DNA of 64,000 nucleotides from assembly GCF_006539725.1 (NCBI RefSeq), contig NZ_BJNO01000023.1:32133-96132 (forward strand), read 5' to 3'. Each line of letters starts with the position of its first letter. Within the stretch, counting starts at the first letter, position 1. Under the pieces are notes generated by a model. The model saw only the letters and a list, made by a program, of their open reading frames with translations. It was not told the DNA's origin and ran no database searches. This DNA comes from Klebsiella terrigena. Lineage in GTDB: Bacteria; Pseudomonadota; Gammaproteobacteria; Enterobacterales; Enterobacteriaceae. The position numbers and the translations under genes are program-made. This document shows positions 1-8,685 of the stretch, piece by piece.

Positions 1-671
1 GCAGCAACAGCAGCGCCGGGCTGGATTATCACGGCGGCTACGGCAGCGCCCAGCTGGGCTATCGGCACGACAGCGCCAGCAACCAGCTGACGTGGGGAGC
101 GTCAGGTTCGGTGGTTGCGCACCCGCATGGCGTTACTCTCGGGCAAACCGTGGGCGACAGTTTTGCCATCGTGCGGGCGCCGGGCGCGGCGGACGTGGCG
201 ATCCAGAACGGCACCAACGTGCATACCGACGGGCGTGGATACGCGGTTGTGCCGACGCTCACGGTCTATCGCAAAAACGTAATTACCCTTGATACCGCCT
301 CGATGGCCAACGATACCGACGTGGAGCTGCAGGGACAAACCGTGATCCCCGGCGGCGGCTCCGTGGTGCTGGCTAACTATCAAACCCATATTGGCAACCG
401 CGTGCTGTTCATCCTACGCGATAGCCGCGGGCCGATCCCCTTTGGCGCCAGCGCGCATCTTCGCCAGCAAGAAGAGGCGGAGGGCGCCGCGCCGACAGGA
501 ATGGTCGCCGACGGCGGGCAGGCCTATCTGAGCGGGATCCCGGATGACGGCACGCTTGACGTCAGCTGGGACGACCGTAATACCTCGCGAAAATGCGCGC
601 TGCATTTTCATCTGGCTGACCACCAGGCACGGCAAAGCGCGGTAAAAACCGTCAGCGGCCTGTGCCGATAA
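1..671 (+). CDS. Fimbrial outer-membrane usher, C-terminal part (truncated by window edge)
   Basis: The reading frame is open from the first base to a TAA at 669-671, so this is the last ~222 residues of a gene starting outside the window. It matches the end of FimD/PapC-type ushers: final beta-barrel strands, then the small C-terminal domains with the typical 'GxxVSHPHG-like' turn (here VVAHPHGVTLGQ), a GYAVVP motif, VIPGGGSVV and GQAYLSGIPDDG, ending in a conserved Cys pair region (KCALHF, GLCR). Ushers form the outer-membrane pore that assembles and secretes pilins delivered by a periplasmic chaperone. The tip adhesin gene follows directly. The family is certain; the particular fimbria is not identifiable from this fragment. 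Confidence 0.93.
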   Translation, partial: SNSSAGLDYHGGYGSAQLGYRHDSASNQLTWGASGSVVAHPHGVTLGQTVGDSFAIVRAPGAADVAIQNGTNVHTDGRGYAVVPTLTVYRKNVITLDTASMANDTDVELQGQTVIPGGGSVVLANYQTHIGNRVLFILRDSRGPIPFGASAHLRQQEEAEGAAPTGMVADGGQAYLSGIPDDGTLDVSWDDRNTSRKCALHFHLADHQARQSAVKTVSGLCR

Positions 672-688
672 ACCGAAGAGAGATCGCC

Positions 689-1795
689 ATGTATAGCGGC
701 TATCGTACGCTGCAGTTTTTGTTCCTGCTGGCTACGGGAATTTACACGCATTACGGATGGGCCGAGAGCTGTGGCGGCAGCGTCGGTCAGATGACCATTA
801 ACGTGCAGAATATTAAGTATCTGCCCACGCTGCCGGCCAACACGCAAATGACCAGCGCCATGGCGGACAACGGCGGCGGGATCCACTTTGTCTGCGATCT
901 GCAGCTGCCGACGGCGAGCATGAAGCGCATTATCTATAAACAGCGCAATACCGCCGGCTCGCCGCGGGTGATTAACGGCCAGCACGTCTATGACTCGGCG
1001 CTGAGCGGCATGGGCTATTCGCTGGGCTTTCAGTGCGAAGGCGGCGCGATTCGCTACATCGATGGCGGCAGCGCGCCGGCAGGAGGCGAGTCGATGACGG
1101 TTTGCGATAGCGCGCAGATGTCGACGCTGCTCGCCCAGCGCGAGACGGTGGTCAAAGCCTATATCACCTTTTATAAAACCGGCGATATTCCGCTGGTCAG
1201 CGGCAACCACACCAGCGTTGCCGCCCAGCCGCAGGTGGGTAATTTATATATTGAGAAGCAGGATAGCGGGAGCGCGGGCCACACGCAGAGCTCGCCGGTC
1301 AGCATCGACCTCTCCGCCCTTAACGTGGATATTGGCGCCAACGGCAGCTGCCAGGTGACCCGCTCCTCGATTGGCGTCAATCTGGGCACGGTCAATAAGG
1401 CGGAGTTCAAAGGCAAAACGACCGTCGCCGGCGCGGCGCAGACGTTTAGCATTCCGGTATTTTGCAGCACCCCGGCCGATATCAGGATTGGCTTTTTCGG
1501 CGTCACCGCCGATCCCGGCATCGGCGACGCTTTAGCCCTCGCCCAGGTCGTCGGCGCGGCGAGCGGCGTCGGAATCAAGCTGAGCTACGGCAATAACTCC
1601 GCTCCGGCTCCCTCTGCCGGAACCCCGATAAAGATTAACGAGGCCAGCAATCTGCCGGTGCTGAAACATATCACGGCGAGCAGCGCCGCCACCGCGGAGA
1701 ATATCAACTTCAGCGCCCGCTACGTGCAGACGGGAGACCGGGTGACGCCAGGGCGGGCCAATGGCCTGGCGACCTTTGCCCTGGAATATAACTAA
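689..1795 (+). CDS. Fimbrial tip adhesin-like protein
   Basis: A 368-residue secreted protein with an N-terminal signal sequence (about residues 1-25, ending near GWAES). The length and two-part layout fit a two-domain tip adhesin: an N-terminal receptor-binding-like half with paired cysteines, and a C-terminal pilin domain from about residue 200 (SIDLSALNVDIGANGSC) ending in the aromatic-rich beta-zipper strand FALEYN that docks to chaperone and usher. The ATG at 689 is preferred to an in-frame upstream start at 662 because it begins the signal peptide and follows a purine-rich GAAGAGAG. It starts 17 bases after the usher stop and is the last gene of that operon. The receptor is unknown. Confidence 0.8.
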   Translation: MYSGYRTLQFLFLLATGIYTHYGWAESCGGSVGQMTINVQNIKYLPTLPANTQMTSAMADNGGGIHFVCDLQLPTASMKRIIYKQRNTAGSPRVINGQHVYDSALSGMGYSLGFQCEGGAIRYIDGGSAPAGGESMTVCDSAQMSTLLAQRETVVKAYITFYKTGDIPLVSGNHTSVAAQPQVGNLYIEKQDSGSAGHTQSSPVSIDLSALNVDIGANGSCQVTRSSIGVNLGTVNKAEFKGKTTVAGAAQTFSIPVFCSTPADIRIGFFGVTADPGIGDALALAQVVGAASGVGIKLSYGNNSAPAPSAGTPIKINEASNLPVLKHITASSAATAENINFSARYVQTGDRVTPGRANGLATFALEYN

Positions 1796-1814
1796 GGGAG
1801 GGTCGTGCGCCCGG

Positions 1815-2834
1815 CTACTGAAAGGTGACGGTAATGGTAGCCGTCGCCGAAAATGCGCCAGTTTTGGGGGCGGTAGTGGTCCACAGTACCCCGGCGAAGT
1901 AGGGCTGGGTCAGAGGAACACCGACTTTTATCGGGATTTTTTCCGGGGCGTTCATTTCAATGCGCGGCGTCATAGTGGTGCTTTTGGACAAGATAATGCC
2001 AAAACCGCTGTCGCTTTCGGGAAGAACGATCGCCGCATCCTGAATTTTGTTCACCGAGCTGAAGGTGGCAAACAGGTCTTCCGTACCGCAGGCGATACCT
2101 GAACCCTTCTGGCTCAGGCCATAGGTCACGGTAAAGGATCTGACTTTCTCCATCTGGCCCGGTCGGGCGTTGCCGGTGGAAAGCGTGCCAAAATCTATTT
2201 CGCTTGGGGAGATGGCTACCGTCGGCACGCAGGCCATGGCGTTAATCTGGTTAAGGCCGGTAATCAACAGGTTATAGTTATCCCCGACCCTGCCATTGCG
2301 TAACCCCCCTTCGCCGTCTACCTGGAACAGCGAGAGCTTCAGATCTTTGGCGATAACGCCGCTGTTGGTTATCGCGCTGCCCGTCGCGATGATATAAACC
2401 TGATAGTTCAAATCGAAGGTCACCGGGATCGCGGTCTGCGTGCAGTCTCCCCGGCAAATTGTCGCCGGACCGATTTCAACCTTTTGCCCGTTTCGCAGCA
2501 AATAGTCGGCGCCGTTATAGGTGATACCAATTTTGATAAAGGCGGGCAGGGTGCCGGCCTTGTTGCCCGGATCCAGCCAAAAATAGGCGCTCTCCCCCTT
2601 CGGGTGCTTGTCGGTATCGCTGCAGGTAAAGCGGGCGCTTATCGTCGGCGAGACCCATATTTTTTGCCCCGCGATCAGCTCGCTGCTCGACACCTTAATA
2701 ATATTGCCGATATCAACGGTTTCGCTGATGGTCGAGGTTGTCGTGGCGCAGGTAAGCGCCCGCGCGGGGAGCGCGCTCAGGCCCAGGACTGCGGCCGCGA
2801 AGATGAAAAGTAGATGGCGGATGAAATGCTGCAT
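1815..2834 (-). CDS. Fimbrial adhesin/minor tip subunit of second chaperone-usher operon
   Basis: A 339-residue secreted protein with signal peptide (residues 1-26, cleavage likely after PARA). The mature part has cysteine pairs in its N-terminal half and a C-terminal pilin-like domain from about residue 205 (ACVPTVAISPSEIDFGTL) that ends in ATITVTFQ, the alternating hydrophobic strand used for donor-strand exchange. Its start overlaps the usher stop by one base (TAATG), so it is translationally coupled and is the last gene of the minus-strand operon. Its stop lies only 19 bases from the stop of the convergent adhesin on the other strand. Ligand unknown. Confidence 0.8.
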   Translation of the reverse strand: MQHFIRHLLFIFAAAVLGLSALPARALTCATTTSTISETVDIGNIIKVSSSELIAGQKIWVSPTISARFTCSDTDKHPKGESAYFWLDPGNKAGTLPAFIKIGITYNGADYLLRNGQKVEIGPATICRGDCTQTAIPVTFDLNYQVYIIATGSAITNSGVIAKDLKLSLFQVDGEGGLRNGRVGDNYNLLITGLNQINAMACVPTVAISPSEIDFGTLSTGNARPGQMEKVRSFTVTYGLSQKGSGIACGTEDLFATFSSVNKIQDAAIVLPESDSGFGIILSKSTTMTPRIEMNAPEKIPIKVGVPLTQPYFAGVLWTTTAPKTGAFSATATITVTFQ

Positions 2835-5377
2835 TATGGCCTCGGTAGGTTATCTGCGCAGACTAAGGTTAATTCGCGATAGGCGGTCGGGGTCGGCTCA
2901 TCGGGCCCGGCCGCCGGCAGCGTGATGGTGCAGCTCTCCTCCGGCAGTTCGCCCCACTTAACCCGCAGGATATCGCCCGGATTGACGCCAGAGACAAACA
3001 TCTCCCCGCCGGGGCCGACCAGCCCGTTGTTACGGCCGTCGGCGGTATAGAGCAGCGCGCCCGGCGGCGGATAGTCGCCATTGGCTCGCGAACCGTGGAT
3101 CAGCACGCTCTGGCCGCGGTAGGTCTCAAACTTCACGAGGGCGATAGCCCCGCGAGTCGGAACCGTGCTGCTGACGGCGTTCGGGACGTCGAGCCATTCA
3201 TCGAAGTCCTGGGTATTGAGCTCAACGGCGTTTGGCCGCCAGGGCAGGGTTTGCGGGACCACCGCGTAGCCGTAGCGATTAATTTTGACGCCGGTCTGGT
3301 TGCTGATGCCCACGCCCTCTGCGCCCCTGGCCTCTACCAGGCTAAAGGTGGTGCCCAGCGGCTGGCTGAGGGTAATGCCGCCGCGATGGGCAACCATGCC
3401 GCCGGCCAGGTTGGCGCTGACCTGCCTGCCGGCGTTGTTATAGGCGTAGCCGGCGTAAACATTGCCATACTGTCCCTGATAGCCCAGGCTGGCGCTGTTG
3501 GTTGATTTTGTCGCCTGGTCATAGGCGGTGGATAAGGCGTAGCTCAGGCGGCCGTCGTCGAGGAGTGAACCGTTGAGCCCGGCCTGCTCGGTCGTCCCCG
3601 CGGATTTGCTATGGCTGAGGCTCATCGAGGCGGTGATGCTGTTGCTATCGGCGAAATTAAACGGCACGGAGAGCCTGAGGTTGAGGCTGTTGTCATTCCG
3701 GGTGTAGTGATTACGGCTGTTTTGGTAATAGATACCGTAATTTATTTTGCCGATGCTGGAGCTAAACCCGCTCTGCAAGGAGAGATCGCTGCTGGTGCTG
3801 TTCCAGTACTTTTGCTGGCTGAAGTTAAGATAGAACGAGCTGTGCTTACCGATTTTCTGGCTGGCCGAGATATCCAGACGATTCTTTTTGTTATACAGCG
3901 ACGTGCTGTAGTAGGTGTCGGGGCGGTCGTTTTGCCACCGGTAGGGGTCATCGTCGGCAGGCCAGCGATAGTTCGTATAGCTGCCATCGTGCCATCTGCG
4001 TCTTTCGATAACGGCATCGGAAAAGCTGTAGTAGCCGGCGGTTGAGTAGCGGTAGCCCGCAACCTGGAAATCGGTGCTGGTGGCGAGAAAGGATTTGGCA
4101 TACAGAAAACGGATGCTCCCTCCGTCCCGACGGCGGCCGTCCGCCAGCAGCGTAGAGGCGAAGGTGTAGTCCGCCGAAACTGCGCCCGCGTTCCCCATAT
4201 TGATACCGACGCCCGCAGCGCCCGCGCGATAGTTTTCTGCCGCCAGCCCGCCGCCGTACAGCGTAAAAGCGTTGTTGAGCCCAAAGGAGAGGGTGCTTTG
4301 CATAAAGTCCGGGGCGTAGCCGTCTACGCCGTCGTGGTAGCGGCCGGCGGAGATCTGATAGTTCCACATCCCGGATCGCACCAGCTTTGGCAGCGTGGTA
4401 TAGGCGACGGTAAATGTATTGTGGCTACCGTCCGCTTCGATAACCGTGACGGTGAAGTCGCCGCTGCGATTGACGGCGCTGATGTCGCTAATCTCAAAGG
4501 GCCCCGGCGGAACGTTCTCGGAGAAGATGACGTACTTGTTCTGGCGGACTTCGACCCGGGCGTTGCTATTGGCTACGCCCCTGATGACCGGCGCGTAGCC
4601 GGTCTGGCTGCCGGGCAGCATTTCGCTATCGCTACCGAGCTGCGCGCCGCGAAACTGGATGCTGTCAAAGACGCTCGCGTCGGTGCTGGTCTGGCCGATT
4701 TCCAGGCGGCTGCGCCACGCAATAATGCTGGTTTCGAGGGTGCTGGAAAGACTTTTCCAGCGATCGGTCTGGTCGCTGGTTTTATTCCAGTAGGCGCTGT
4801 TGCGCAGGCGCCAGGCGCCAAGATTGAGCCCGCTGTTTAGCGACAGGTACTGATATCTATCGCTTCCCCAATCGCCGTGAGTCTCATCGTGGGTATAGTT
4901 ATAGTTAATAAAAGCGGCGTTAATTCCGTCATCAAACAGCGCTGGCGACACGTAATCATACGGGCGGGTGAGGACAAACTGCTGCGGGAGGGTGATTGCC
5001 AGGCGGTGGCTGGCGATATCGACCTCCAGCCGAGCCTGCGTCAGGTTGTCGACGAGCGGATAGCAGCGTTGGCTATCATCATTAATTTTTACGCCGTAGC
5101 GAATATATTCCTCGGCGCTGATACAGGGCGCCAGGCGGCCATTTATCGCGTCCGCCGAGAAGGTTATCTCCCTGCTGTCGACGAGCTTTTCGTTAATATA
5201 AACATTAACGTAATAGCGTCCCGGTAGGACGTCGCTTTCGCTGGCGGCAAAATCACGCAGCGCATTCTGATCTATTCCGTTAAGAAAGCGGGCATTATAA
5301 CGTTCGGCACTCTCAGCGGCGGCGGTGATGGTCATCAGGAGGGCGCTAAACAGATAGCGTAATTTCACTATATCCAT
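2834..5377 (-). CDS. Fimbrial outer-membrane usher
   Basis: An 847-residue usher of the FimD/PapC family, the usual length. A signal peptide is followed by the periplasmic N-terminal chaperone-binding domain (YNARFLNGI, then LPGRYYVNVYINE), a large beta-barrel, a plug/middle domain (around PPGPFEISDI and FTVTVIEADG), and C-terminal domains (GYAVVPQTLPWRPN, GEMFVSGVNPGD) with conserved cysteines. It would form the outer-membrane pore for the pilin encoded upstream. The ATG at 5377 is used; an in-frame GTG one codon upstream (5380) sits at slightly better spacing (7 bases) from an AAGGA ribosome binding site and could be the real start. Confidence 0.94.
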   Translation of the reverse strand: MDIVKLRYLFSALLMTITAAAESAERYNARFLNGIDQNALRDFAASESDVLPGRYYVNVYINEKLVDSREITFSADAINGRLAPCISAEEYIRYGVKINDDSQRCYPLVDNLTQARLEVDIASHRLAITLPQQFVLTRPYDYVSPALFDDGINAAFINYNYTHDETHGDWGSDRYQYLSLNSGLNLGAWRLRNSAYWNKTSDQTDRWKSLSSTLETSIIAWRSRLEIGQTSTDASVFDSIQFRGAQLGSDSEMLPGSQTGYAPVIRGVANSNARVEVRQNKYVIFSENVPPGPFEISDISAVNRSGDFTVTVIEADGSHNTFTVAYTTLPKLVRSGMWNYQISAGRYHDGVDGYAPDFMQSTLSFGLNNAFTLYGGGLAAENYRAGAAGVGINMGNAGAVSADYTFASTLLADGRRRDGGSIRFLYAKSFLATSTDFQVAGYRYSTAGYYSFSDAVIERRRWHDGSYTNYRWPADDDPYRWQNDRPDTYYSTSLYNKKNRLDISASQKIGKHSSFYLNFSQQKYWNSTSSDLSLQSGFSSSIGKINYGIYYQNSRNHYTRNDNSLNLRLSVPFNFADSNSITASMSLSHSKSAGTTEQAGLNGSLLDDGRLSYALSTAYDQATKSTNSASLGYQGQYGNVYAGYAYNNAGRQVSANLAGGMVAHRGGITLSQPLGTTFSLVEARGAEGVGISNQTGVKINRYGYAVVPQTLPWRPNAVELNTQDFDEWLDVPNAVSSTVPTRGAIALVKFETYRGQSVLIHGSRANGDYPPPGALLYTADGRNNGLVGPGGEMFVSGVNPGDILRVKWGELPEESCTITLPAAGPDEPTPTAYRELTLVCADNLPRP

Positions 5378-5409
5378 CACTCTATCATCCTTAAAGTGAG
5401 CGAGACGTT

Positions 5410-6078
5410 TTAACGCTTAACCGGAATAGCTATTGAAGCGCCGTGGTCATTAATATATTTCATGCTTTTAAGGTGCGCGCCGGCGGGTAGCGTGAGCGAC
5501 TGGTGGCTATAGGGAGAGAGCATGATGCCGTTAATCGGCACCGTTTTTCCTTTATTATCCGCCAGCTCCATTTTGCTGAGAGTAATATGCAGCGGGCCGT
5601 TATTGTTAAAGGTCAGCGTCGTTGCAGAGGATGTCCACTGCATTTTTCGCACTTCATCAGCCAGCGTGGTTTTTATCTCCTGCGGTCGGTAAAAAAGCTT
5701 TAGCCGGGTGCGGATTGCGATTTGCAGGACGTTCTCCCCGGCCGCGCTCGGGGGAACTTCCTGAACGTTGACCCAGTACAGGGTCTCGCGGTCGGTCGGC
5801 AGCCCGCTGCCTGAGTAAATAAATCTCAGCAGCGCCGACTGCTCGGGGCGCAGTTTGACCAGAGGCGGCGTGACGATAATTGGACGACTCCCGTTGGGGC
5901 TCTCTGTTCCGTTATCCAGCCAGGTCTGGACGATATAGTTCCTGCTGCTGGGGTTATTTATTTTCAGGCTTGCCGAACGCTCTTTTCCGGAGTAGATGAC
6001 TCGCGAAGCTTCCACCTGAATAGCACCCTGGGCCTGAAATACAAAGGTGGCGAATAGTACTGGCAGCAGAATTTTCAT
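5410..6078 (-). CDS. Periplasmic fimbrial chaperone (PapD/FimC family)
   Basis: A 222-residue periplasmic pilus chaperone with a short signal peptide (MKILLPVLFATFVFQAQGA). It shows the two Ig-like domains of the family: N-terminal G1 strand region with LRPEQSALLRFIYSG and the signature ETLYWVNVQEVPP, and the C-terminal domain with LKLFYRP and LTFNNNGPLHITL. It holds pilin subunits in an assembly-competent form by donor-strand complementation. An AAGGG precedes the ATG. It lies between pilin (40 bases upstream) and usher (32 bases downstream) in one operon. Confidence 0.95.
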   Translation of the reverse strand: MKILLPVLFATFVFQAQGAIQVEASRVIYSGKERSASLKINNPSSRNYIVQTWLDNGTESPNGSRPIIVTPPLVKLRPEQSALLRFIYSGSGLPTDRETLYWVNVQEVPPSAAGENVLQIAIRTRLKLFYRPQEIKTTLADEVRKMQWTSSATTLTFNNNGPLHITLSKMELADNKGKTVPINGIMLSPYSHQSLTLPAGAHLKSMKYINDHGASIAIPVKR

Positions 6079-6118
6079 CGTTTTCCCTTTTGAATATGCC
6101 GTCCCTGGCCGGTGAATA

Positions 6119-6670
6119 TTATTGCTGAATAACGGTAAATCTCGCAGTGGCGTCAGCGATGCCCGACTTAATGTTTGCAGCCTGACCCCAGGCGTAATAT
6201 GACGCTTTCAGATAAAAGGTACCGCCGCCGTTAGCCGAGGTAACGTGGACTACCGGGTCATTATCTTTATTGAGCGGCTGGTCCAGGGTGACCGGGTTAT
6301 CATTACGGTCGGTCAGAATAATGCCGACATTCTGCGCGGTGCCTGGGGCGTCGGCATCATCTAAGGCCAGGACGTTAACTTTATTGGCTTCCGTGGCTGA
6401 GGTACCGTCAAGCACCAGGTAATAATCCCCCTCCTCGCAGCCGGTAATGGTAATGGTGACCCCCACTTCCGGCCCCTTGAAATCCTGGGTCAGCTTGCTG
6501 AGAGGAATTTTCCCCATCGCGACGTCAAGCTCCTGGTTATTCATGCCGTTTACCGTGCAGCTGGAGTTAACCACTTCGCCTTTGAACTTCAGCGTGCCGT
6601 CGGCCGCGTTAACGTACTGGCAGGTCGCGCCAATCAGCGCCATTGCGAGGCACAGAGATTTCATTTTCAT
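6119..6670 (-). CDS. Major fimbrial subunit (type 1-like pilin)
   Basis: A 183-residue secreted pilin: signal peptide to about residue 22 (VNAADG), then the classic type 1 pilin N-terminus TLKFKGEVVNSSCTVNG with first Cys, GKIPLSKL, second Cys in ITGCEEGDYYL, and a C-terminal strand ATARFTVIQQ. It is the first structural gene of the minus-strand operon and presumably forms the rod. The ATG at 6670 has AAGGA seven bases upstream; the in-frame TTG two codons earlier is less likely. A LuxR-type regulator gene lies 112 bases upstream on the same strand. Confidence 0.93.
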   Translation of the reverse strand: MKMKSLCLAMALIGATCQYVNAADGTLKFKGEVVNSSCTVNGMNNQELDVAMGKIPLSKLTQDFKGPEVGVTITITGCEEGDYYLVLDGTSATEANKVNVLALDDADAPGTAQNVGIILTDRNDNPVTLDQPLNKDNDPVVHVTSANGGGTFYLKASYYAWGQAANIKSGIADATARFTVIQQ

Positions 6671-6782
6671 ATACAATTCCTTATGTTATATCGACATGCG
6701 TGAAGAACGGTTGTTAGCGATAGCCGGGGGCAGCGCTGCCGGTACGCTATTTTTTATGCTGATGCTGCGTTGTTTATTTCAG

Positions 6783-7394
6783 TTATAAAGAGTGCAGATA
6801 GTTATACAGCCCGGTAATATTTCTGACCTTGAGCTTTTGATAAATATTTCGTCGGTAGTGGCTGATTGTCATATTACTGATATCGGTTGCCTGAGCGATT
6901 CTTTTATTGTTAAGCCCACAGATAATATAGGGCAGCAGCGTATCCTCCTGACGACTCAGCTTTAAATGAATATTGCGATCGACGGACCTAATGGTTTGTT
7001 TAAACGTATGGCTGACGGTATGCGGGTAAGTATGCCTGAAATAAGCGCGCAGGCGCTGCGTGGCGCTGGCATACTCCAATGCCAGGCTTGAGAGAGCGTT
7101 AATAACAATATTCTCAATGGGATCGAGAAGTAAATCCTCTTTGACGACAAAAATAATATCCCCGGTAATATATTTATTCTTTTGCGCAAGCAGGGATGCA
7201 AGATGCTGAATGTTGGGATAACTGTAATCAATAACGATCGTTTTGGCCGAATGCAGGTAGTCCTCAGCGGTGGCGCCGAGGTCAGGGAAAACCGCAACGG
7301 CGGTGGCGCCGGAATACGCTGATGCAGCGGAGAGTGCCGCAAGGGAGGTAATTCCGCTGGCGAAGTAACTGTTGGCTGTAATAATAACGATCAT
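6783..7394 (-). CDS. LuxR-type helix-turn-helix regulator of fimbrial operon
   Basis: A 203-residue protein. The last ~60 residues form a LuxR/FixJ-type HTH (LSRQEDTLLPYIICGLNNK, then IAQATDISNMTISHYRRNIY, QKLKVRNITGL). The N-terminal ~130 residues resemble a degenerate receiver-like fold (MIVIITANSYFASGI; VVFPDLGA-like segments) but lack an evident phosphorylatable Asp pocket that I can place. It precedes the pilin gene on the same strand, the usual place for a fimbrial activator in Klebsiella. AAGGA eight bases before the ATG supports the start. Role in fimbrial switching is inference. Confidence 0.8.
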   Translation of the reverse strand: MIVIITANSYFASGITSLAALSAASAYSGATAVAVFPDLGATAEDYLHSAKTIVIDYSYPNIQHLASLLAQKNKYITGDIIFVVKEDLLLDPIENIVINALSSLALEYASATQRLRAYFRHTYPHTVSHTFKQTIRSVDRNIHLKLSRQEDTLLPYIICGLNNKRIAQATDISNMTISHYRRNIYQKLKVRNITGLYNYLHSL

Positions 7395-7719
7395 AATGTA
7401 TATCCTTATACATCCTGGCTGGTAAAGAGTATGGCGATTTTCATCCGGGGTTGTAAATAGGATGATGAGCGTGATTGTAAGAATAATCTCAATGGGCGTT
7501 GTGGTGTTTTGTGCCTTATGACAGGAAGACTTCGTGCGGGCAGAGAAATAAATAAAGATACAGGCGAGGATGTATCTTATTTATTATTCACGCTGTTTAT
7601 ATTGTGGTGGTTATTATAGATAAACCGCATCCTTTCACCGGGAAAACAGCGCTGTGAAAGAATGCGGCATCATCGATGCGGCTATAAGAACCGCTGCGAT
7701 CTGCGGGCGATATCCGCGT
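7395..7719. other. Intergenic region between ddpF and the LuxR regulator, with large inverted repeat
   Basis: This 325-base AT-rich gap should hold the promoter of the LuxR gene and the end of the ddp transcript. The clearest structure is an inverted repeat with 14-base arms at 7625-7638 and 7654-7667 (one mismatch, 15-base loop). Read on the minus strand it is followed by GGTTTATC, so it is a plausible weak intrinsic terminator for ddpF. I see no credible coding sequence here. Confidence 0.5.
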
Positions 7720-8685
7720 TCAGCTCATCACCGCCGTGACGGCAAGGCTTTCCGCCTTCCAGCAGCGGGCGGCGCTGCCGTTGGCCAGCGGGCGCAGGGG
7801 CTGCGGTTGTTCACAGCCGGCGCTGGCGAAGGGGCAGCGCTCGCGAAAATAACAGCCCTCCGGCAGATGCCGGTTGCCGGGCAGCTCGGTGTTGCGCGGG
7901 GCGTCGCCCAGCGGCGCGCCAATCCGCGGCACCGAATCCATCAGCAGACGGGTATAGGGATGAGACGGCGCGTCGAGGACCCGGCGCGCTTCGCCCATCT
8001 CGACGATTTGCCCGAGATACATCACCGCCACGCGGTCGCTCATATGACGCACCACCGAGACGTTATGCGAGATCAGCACGAAGGTCAGGTTCTGCTGTTT
8101 TTGCAGCTCAACCAGCAGATTGAGGATCTGCGCCTGCACTGAAATATCCAGCGCCGAGGTGGGCTCATCCAGCACGATAATATCCGGCTTCGCCGACAGC
8201 GCGCGGGCGATCGCAATGCGCTGGCGCTGGCCGCCGGAAAAGGCGTGCGGCAGGCGGTCGAGATACTCTGGACGCAGCCCAACCTGCAGCGCCAGCCGCT
8301 CGGCGAGCGCGCGCCGCGCCTTCTCGCCGGGCCGGGACTGGATCCACACCGGCTCGGTGATGGTCCGCCAGACGGGCAGGCGCGGGTCCAGCGAGGAGAG
8401 CGGGTCCTGGAAGACCATCTGCATGCTGCCGGCGTCGCGCCCGGCCGCGGAGTCCCCGCCGCGATCGAAGCGGCCGGACGAAGGTTTGAGCATGCCCATC
8501 AGCAGCCTGGCGAGGGTGCTTTTTCCGCAGCCGGATTCGCCAACGATACCCAGGGTTTCGCCGCGATAGGCCGTCATATCCAGGCCGTTTAGCGCATAGA
8601 CGCGCTCGACGACCTTACCGCGCCAGTTCTTGCGCGCCGGGAAGTTAAGATGAACATCGCTCAGCGTTAATAATCTGTCAGACAT
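7720..8685 (-). CDS. ddpF: Dipeptide ABC transporter ATP-binding protein (DdpF/DppF-like)
   Basis: A 321-residue ABC ATPase of the oligopeptide/dipeptide class. Walker A GESGCGKS near residues 49-56, signature FSGGQRQR, Walker [13 protein letters not shown], and a C-terminal oligopeptide-transporter extension with Cys-rich segment (GCYFRERCPFASAGC) that in DppF/OppF relatives binds an Fe-S cluster or metal. It powers import together with DdpD and the DdpBC permease in the inner membrane. It overlaps ddpD by eight bases. The ddp naming rests on linkage to ddpX; by sequence alone it could equally be called DppF-like. Confidence 0.88.
   Translation of the reverse strand: MSDRLLTLSDVHLNFPARKNWRGKVVERVYALNGLDMTAYRGETLGIVGESGCGKSTLARLLMGMLKPSSGRFDRGGDSAAGRDAGSMQMVFQDPLSSLDPRLPVWRTITEPVWIQSRPGEKARRALAERLALQVGLRPEYLDRLPHAFSGGQRQRIAIARALSAKPDIIVLDEPTSALDISVQAQILNLLVELQKQQNLTFVLISHNVSVVRHMSDRVAVMYLGQIVEMGEARRVLDAPSHPYTRLLMDSVPRIGAPLGDAPRNTELPGNRHLPEGCYFRERCPFASAGCEQPQPLRPLANGSAARCWKAESLAVTAVMS

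Noticed and set aside
7625..7667. 14-base-arm inverted repeat considered as a recombinase or phase-variation site for the fimbriae
   Set aside because: There is no invertase gene in the window, and the repeat lies nearer the ddpF end than the pilin promoter; a terminator is the simpler reading.
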